Shown here piece by piece: positions 21,886 through 24,410 of a stretch of DNA of 24,410 nucleotides (position 1 is the stretch's first letter; each line of letters opens with the position of its first letter). Below the pieces are notes generated by a model that saw only the letters and a list, made by a program, of their open reading frames with translations, was not told the origin of the DNA and did no database searches. Source of the stretch: DASSKP01 sp035695045 (lineage in GTDB: Bacteria; Actinomycetota; Actinomycetes; JAFAQI01). A program made the position numbers and the translations under genes. The stretch is taken from positions 1 to 24,410 of the forward strand of contig DASSEX010000036.1 of the NCBI GenBank assembly GCA_035695045.1. The letters are read 5' to 3'.

Positions 21886-22449
21886 ATGGGACTGCTCGAC
21901 ACGATCCTCGGCCGCACCAAGCCGGCGAAGGCCGACCTCGACGACCTGTTCGCGCTGCCTGGCGCGGCGGTCACGCTCGAGGCCGGCCTGTCGCTGAAGC
22001 CGACCGGCGTCGGTTCGGTGTGCGTGAAACCGGCCGAGGGGCAGGGTTTCGCCGGCTTACGCGACCAGATCGACCAGCTGCTCGCGGCCGACAACGACAA
22101 GTACACCGAGACCAAGGACGCGTTCGGTTTCTCCTGGATCACCCGGCACGGGGATCCGGGTGACATCCAGGACCTCGTCGGTGACCTGCACACCGTCAAC
22201 GCCTCACTGGAGGACGCCGGCTTCGGACCCGCGTTGCTCTGCACGCTCATCACGTTCAGCGACGGTGGCCCGCCGGTCGGTCTCGTCTACCTTTACAAGC
22301 GTGGCACCTGGTATCCCTTCGTGCCGACCGGCAAGGAGCAACGCGACAACTCCCGCGAGCTCCAGCTGAAGGCGACGATCGGCAGCGACCTGAAGATCGA
22401 GCCCGACCTGTCCCGGTGGTTCCCCGTGTGGGGCGCACCCGGCCTGTGA
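21886..22449 (+). CDS. pspAB: PspA-associated protein PspAB
   Basis: A 187-residue soluble alpha/beta protein starting MGLLDTILGRTKPAKADLDD. It has the features of PspAB, the second PspA partner typical of actinobacteria: LDDLFALPGAAVTLEAGLSLKPTG at the N-terminus, DAFGFSWITRHGDPGDIQDLV in the centre, and VGLVYLYKRGTWYPFVPTG and LKIEPDLSRWFPVWGAPGL towards the end. No membrane segment or signal peptide is present. The biochemical role is not known. It follows htpX by 11 bp, and the order pspA-pspAA-htpX-pspAB is one I know as recurrent in this phylum, which strengthens the name. Confidence 0.88.
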   Translation: MGLLDTILGRTKPAKADLDDLFALPGAAVTLEAGLSLKPTGVGSVCVKPAEGQGFAGLRDQIDQLLAADNDKYTETKDAFGFSWITRHGDPGDIQDLVGDLHTVNASLEDAGFGPALLCTLITFSDGGPPVGLVYLYKRGTWYPFVPTGKEQRDNSRELQLKATIGSDLKIEPDLSRWFPVWGAPGL

Positions 22450-22474
22450 TCCGCCGTCGCGCACGCGCAGCCGC

Positions 22475-23122
22475 ATGATGCTGCCCGAATGGCTGTCGGC
22501 AGCGGGGACGAAGCCGCTGCCGGGTGTCTTCCATCATTTCCAGGGGCTTCTCGAGCACTGGGGCTACGCGGCAGTCGGGGGAGTGCTGTTCGGCGAGAAC
22601 ATCGGCCTTCCGCTTCCCGGCGAGACGGTCCTCGTCGCCGCTGCGCTCTACGCCGGCACTGGACGGCTGAGCATCTGGCTGGTCGGACTCGTCGCGTTCG
22701 TCACGTCGGTCGCCGGCGCCTGCGTCGGCTACGTCATCGGCGACAAGGGCGGCCGGACCCTCCTCGAGCGCTACGGCAAGTTCATCTTCGTCACCCACGA
22801 ACGGCTCGACCGACTCGAGCGCTTCTTCGAGCGTCGCGGTGCTCTGATCGTCCTCGTCGGTCGTTTCATCGAAGGCGCGCGGCAGCTCATGGGCATCGTC
22901 GCCGGAGTGTCCGAGATGACCTTCAAGCGTTTCCTGGTCTTCACGACGATCGGCGCCGCCTTGTGGACGGCCTTCTGGAGCGGGCTGGGCTACTTCGCCG
23001 GCGACCACGTCGAGGCGATCTCGCACTACGCGAAGTACGCCGCCATCGCCGTCGCCCTGGTCTTCTTCGGGTGGATCGGCTGGCACGTCTGGCGCCGGAG
23101 GCGGGTGAACCGCACGGCGTGA
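22475..23122 (+). CDS. DedA family membrane protein (SNARE-associated/VTT domain)
   Basis: A 215-residue polytopic protein of the DedA family, members of which move undecaprenyl phosphate or phospholipids across the membrane. The re-entrant motif GENIGLPLPGETVLVAAAL (about residues 43-61) holds the acidic/Pro-rich core, and the second motif GRFIEGARQLMGIVAGVSEM contains the conserved arginines, although the usual FIPGxR reads FIEGAR. Helices follow at LVGLVAFVTSVAGACVGYVIG, FTTIGAALWTAFWSGLGYF and YAAIAVALVFFGWIGWHVW, ending in a basic tail. It starts 25 bp after pspAB and is probably the last gene of the stress operon; a second ATG one codon later is possible. Confidence 0.92.
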   Translation: MMLPEWLSAAGTKPLPGVFHHFQGLLEHWGYAAVGGVLFGENIGLPLPGETVLVAAALYAGTGRLSIWLVGLVAFVTSVAGACVGYVIGDKGGRTLLERYGKFIFVTHERLDRLERFFERRGALIVLVGRFIEGARQLMGIVAGVSEMTFKRFLVFTTIGAALWTAFWSGLGYFAGDHVEAISHYAKYAAIAVALVFFGWIGWHVWRRRRVNRTA

Positions 23123-23129
23123 CCGCCGG

Positions 23130-23996
23130 CTAGAGCCAGGGCCCCGACGGCAGGTACGACGCCGGCGGCACGTCGCCGCGCCAGAAGACCGGTCCGCTCG
23201 GCCGGAGCGAGAGGCCGGCCTCGATGGCCACGCGTACTGCCCACTGCTGCTCGCGGGTCATGTGCTCGACCGACGCCTCGACGTCCTTCGCAACGGCGTG
23301 CTCGAGGCAGCGCCACAGCAGCGCTGTGGCGATCTCGTCACTGGTCGCCGCGACCGCCTCGACCTCGCCGTTCTCGCGGACGTAGGCGTAGCCGCGACCG
23401 GTGCTGTCGTCGACGACGTACATCGACCACATCTCCGCGAGCACCAGCTGGTCGCCGTACCTCGCCGCTCGGCGGACGGCGCGGTCCACCTCGTCGGCCA
23501 GCGCCAGGTCGTCCTGACCGCCGGCGCGCACCCGCGGATCCGCCGGGGGAGTGCGACGCACCTTGCCCCGCGCCGCCACCTGCGGGTGCAGGTCGAACCC
23601 CGCGCCGGCGTAGCAGGCAATCGCCTTCGGATCGCTCGTCGACAGGATCACCGAGCGGTCGGCGCCCGCGGCATAGGTCAGGCTCGCCTCCAGCAGCCGC
23701 CGGCCGATGCCCTTCGCCTGGAGATCCGGCCGGACCGCGAGCAGCGAGAGTCCCCACAGGTCGTCGCGGAGCAAGGCCAGTGCGACGCCGACGGCACGGT
23801 CGCCGTCGTCCGCGACCCAGCACCCGGCGGGATCCTCGGCGAGCAGCTGCCGGTAGCGGCGGTGCTGCCGCGCGGTGACCTCCGGCGGGAAGGTCGTCGG
23901 GTCGGTCGGATCGTCGGGACCGGCGAACGCGGCTGCCTGCACCACCCGGGCATCCTCGATGTCGTCCGTGGTCATGGGTCGGATCGTCACGCTCAC
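23130..23996 (-). CDS. GNAT family N-acetyltransferase, two-domain
   Basis: A 288-residue acetyltransferase. The N-terminal GNAT domain (residues 1 to about 135) shows VTIRPMTTDDIEDARVVQAAAF, motif A LLAVRPDLQAKGIGRRLLEASL with the acetyl-CoA loop QAKGIG at about 93-98, and IACYAGAGFDLHP. The second half, from about residue 160, has further GNAT-like features (YVVDDSTGRGYAYVRENGEVE, ATALLWRCLEHAV, WRGDVPPASYLPSGPWL), resembling tandem-GNAT proteins with a degenerate C-terminal copy. The acceptor is unknown. The GTG at 23996 starts just before the first strand (VSVTIRP); no clear ribosome binding site is seen, and the only nearby alternative is an internal Met in RPMTT. It ends 7 bp from the convergent dedA gene and is divergent from the glycerate kinase gene. 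Confidence 0.9.
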   Translation of the reverse strand: MSVTIRPMTTDDIEDARVVQAAAFAGPDDPTDPTTFPPEVTARQHRRYRQLLAEDPAGCWVADDGDRAVGVALALLRDDLWGLSLLAVRPDLQAKGIGRRLLEASLTYAAGADRSVILSTSDPKAIACYAGAGFDLHPQVAARGKVRRTPPADPRVRAGGQDDLALADEVDRAVRRAARYGDQLVLAEMWSMYVVDDSTGRGYAYVRENGEVEAVAATSDEIATALLWRCLEHAVAKDVEASVEHMTREQQWAVRVAIEAGLSLRPSGPVFWRGDVPPASYLPSGPWL

Positions 23997-24029
23997 GTCG
24001 TCGTTCTACCGGCACGACAGGATGACGTC

Positions 24030-24410
24030 ATGCGAGTTGTCGTGGCCGTCGACTCCTTCGGCGACACCATGACCGCGCCGGAGGCGGCTCGCGCCGTGGC
24101 CGACGGCTGGCACTCGGTCGCGCCGCGTGACGAGCTCGACCTCGCGCCGGTGTCCGACGGAGGCCCCGGTTTCGTCGACGTCCTCTCGTCCTCCGCCCGC
24201 AGCGGGCCGGAGACGCAGTTGCGGCCCGCTGCGGGCGGTGGTCTTCTCAGCCGGACCGTCCGGGGGCCGCACGGACGTGACGTGGTGGCGACGGTGCTGC
24301 TGCGCGAACGGACCGCGTACGTCGAGACCGCACAGGCGATCGGCCTGCACCTCCTTTCCGAGGCGGAGCGCGACCCACGCCGTACGACGTCATTCGGCGC
24401 CGGCCAGCTG
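24030..24410 (+). CDS. Glycerate kinase, 3'-truncated by the window end
   Basis: The ATG at 24030, preceded by AGGA about 9 nt upstream, opens a frame of 127 codons that runs off the window without a stop. The translation begins MRVVVAVDSFGDTMTAPEAA and continues with GWHSVAPRDELDLAPVSDGG, PGFVDVL, VRGPHGRDVVATVLL and YVETAQAIGLHLL, which match the N-terminal half of the bacterial glycerate kinase family (GckI/GlxK-like; usual start KDSFKGSLSA...). The enzyme phosphorylates D-glycerate to 2- or 3-phosphoglycerate. The variant DSFGDTMTAPEAA and PVSDGGPGF pattern is one I associate with the actinobacterial branch. The gene is divergent from the acetyltransferase with 33 bp between starts. Confidence 0.88.
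   Translation, partial: MRVVVAVDSFGDTMTAPEAARAVADGWHSVAPRDELDLAPVSDGGPGFVDVLSSSARSGPETQLRPAAGGGLLSRTVRGPHGRDVVATVLLRERTAYVETAQAIGLHLLSEAERDPRRTTSFGAGQL

Noticed and set aside
1..24410. CRISPR arrays, tRNA/rRNA genes, insertion sequences, prophage
   Set aside because: No direct-repeat arrays, tRNA-like cloverleaf elements, transposase or phage genes were found when reading both strands; coding density leaves almost no room for them.

Overview
The window is chromosomal DNA from a high-GC actinomycete. It shows strong G/C bias at third codon positions, GTG and TTG starts, dense packing with many 4-nt ATGA gene overlaps, and several families typical of Actinomycetota (PspAA, PspAB, DUF3043, DUF4186, and a small CPxRPGxPCTLC protein). 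The order TIGR01777 epimerase - E2 acyltransferase - (lpdA) - pepA - gcvT resembles the Mycobacterium tuberculosis dlaT/pepB/gcvT neighbourhood from memory. The genus cannot be fixed from the sequence; a Frankiales/Jatrophihabitans- or Nocardioides-like lineage is only a guess.

Layout. 1-3,830: the 3' end of a membrane protein gene, a GMC oxidoreductase, a secreted Cys-rich lipoprotein, and a minus-strand run of small genes (ABM-like protein, Cys-rich DUF6767-like protein, DUF4186). 3,838-9,972 (minus strand): TIGR01777 epimerase, sucB-type E2, dihydrolipoamide dehydrogenase, a secreted His/Ser-rich protein and leucyl aminopeptidase. Divergent from pepA lie gcvT and a translationally coupled shikimate-kinase-like gene (10,006-11,600). 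E2, LpdA and GcvT all belong to lipoyl-dependent 2-oxoacid and glycine metabolism.

11,587-17,945 (minus strand) is the most interesting part. A cobalamin riboswitch precedes five tightly coupled genes: a secreted alpha/alpha-barrel (prenyltransferase-repeat) protein, a DUF4430 protein on a Ser/Thr/Pro stalk with a C-terminal membrane anchor, EcfT, a fused EcfA-EcfA ATPase and an ECF S-component. The alpha/alpha barrel and DUF4430 are the two domain types that make up animal transcobalamin and intrinsic factor. I infer a split, surface-exposed, transcobalamin-like corrinoid capture module feeding a dedicated ECF importer. A DUF421 membrane protein gene follows 35 bp downstream.

17,989-24,410: a small conserved ORF and an aldo/keto reductase converge on a 15-bp inverted repeat. 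Next are a DUF3043 membrane protein and, divergently, a membrane-stress operon pspA - pspAA - htpX - pspAB - dedA. A two-domain GNAT acetyltransferase follows, and divergent from it the 5' part of a glycerate kinase gene that runs off the window. I saw no tRNA, rRNA, CRISPR array, insertion sequence or prophage gene. The only stretch over 300 bases without a gene, 17,674-17,988, is the riboswitch leader.
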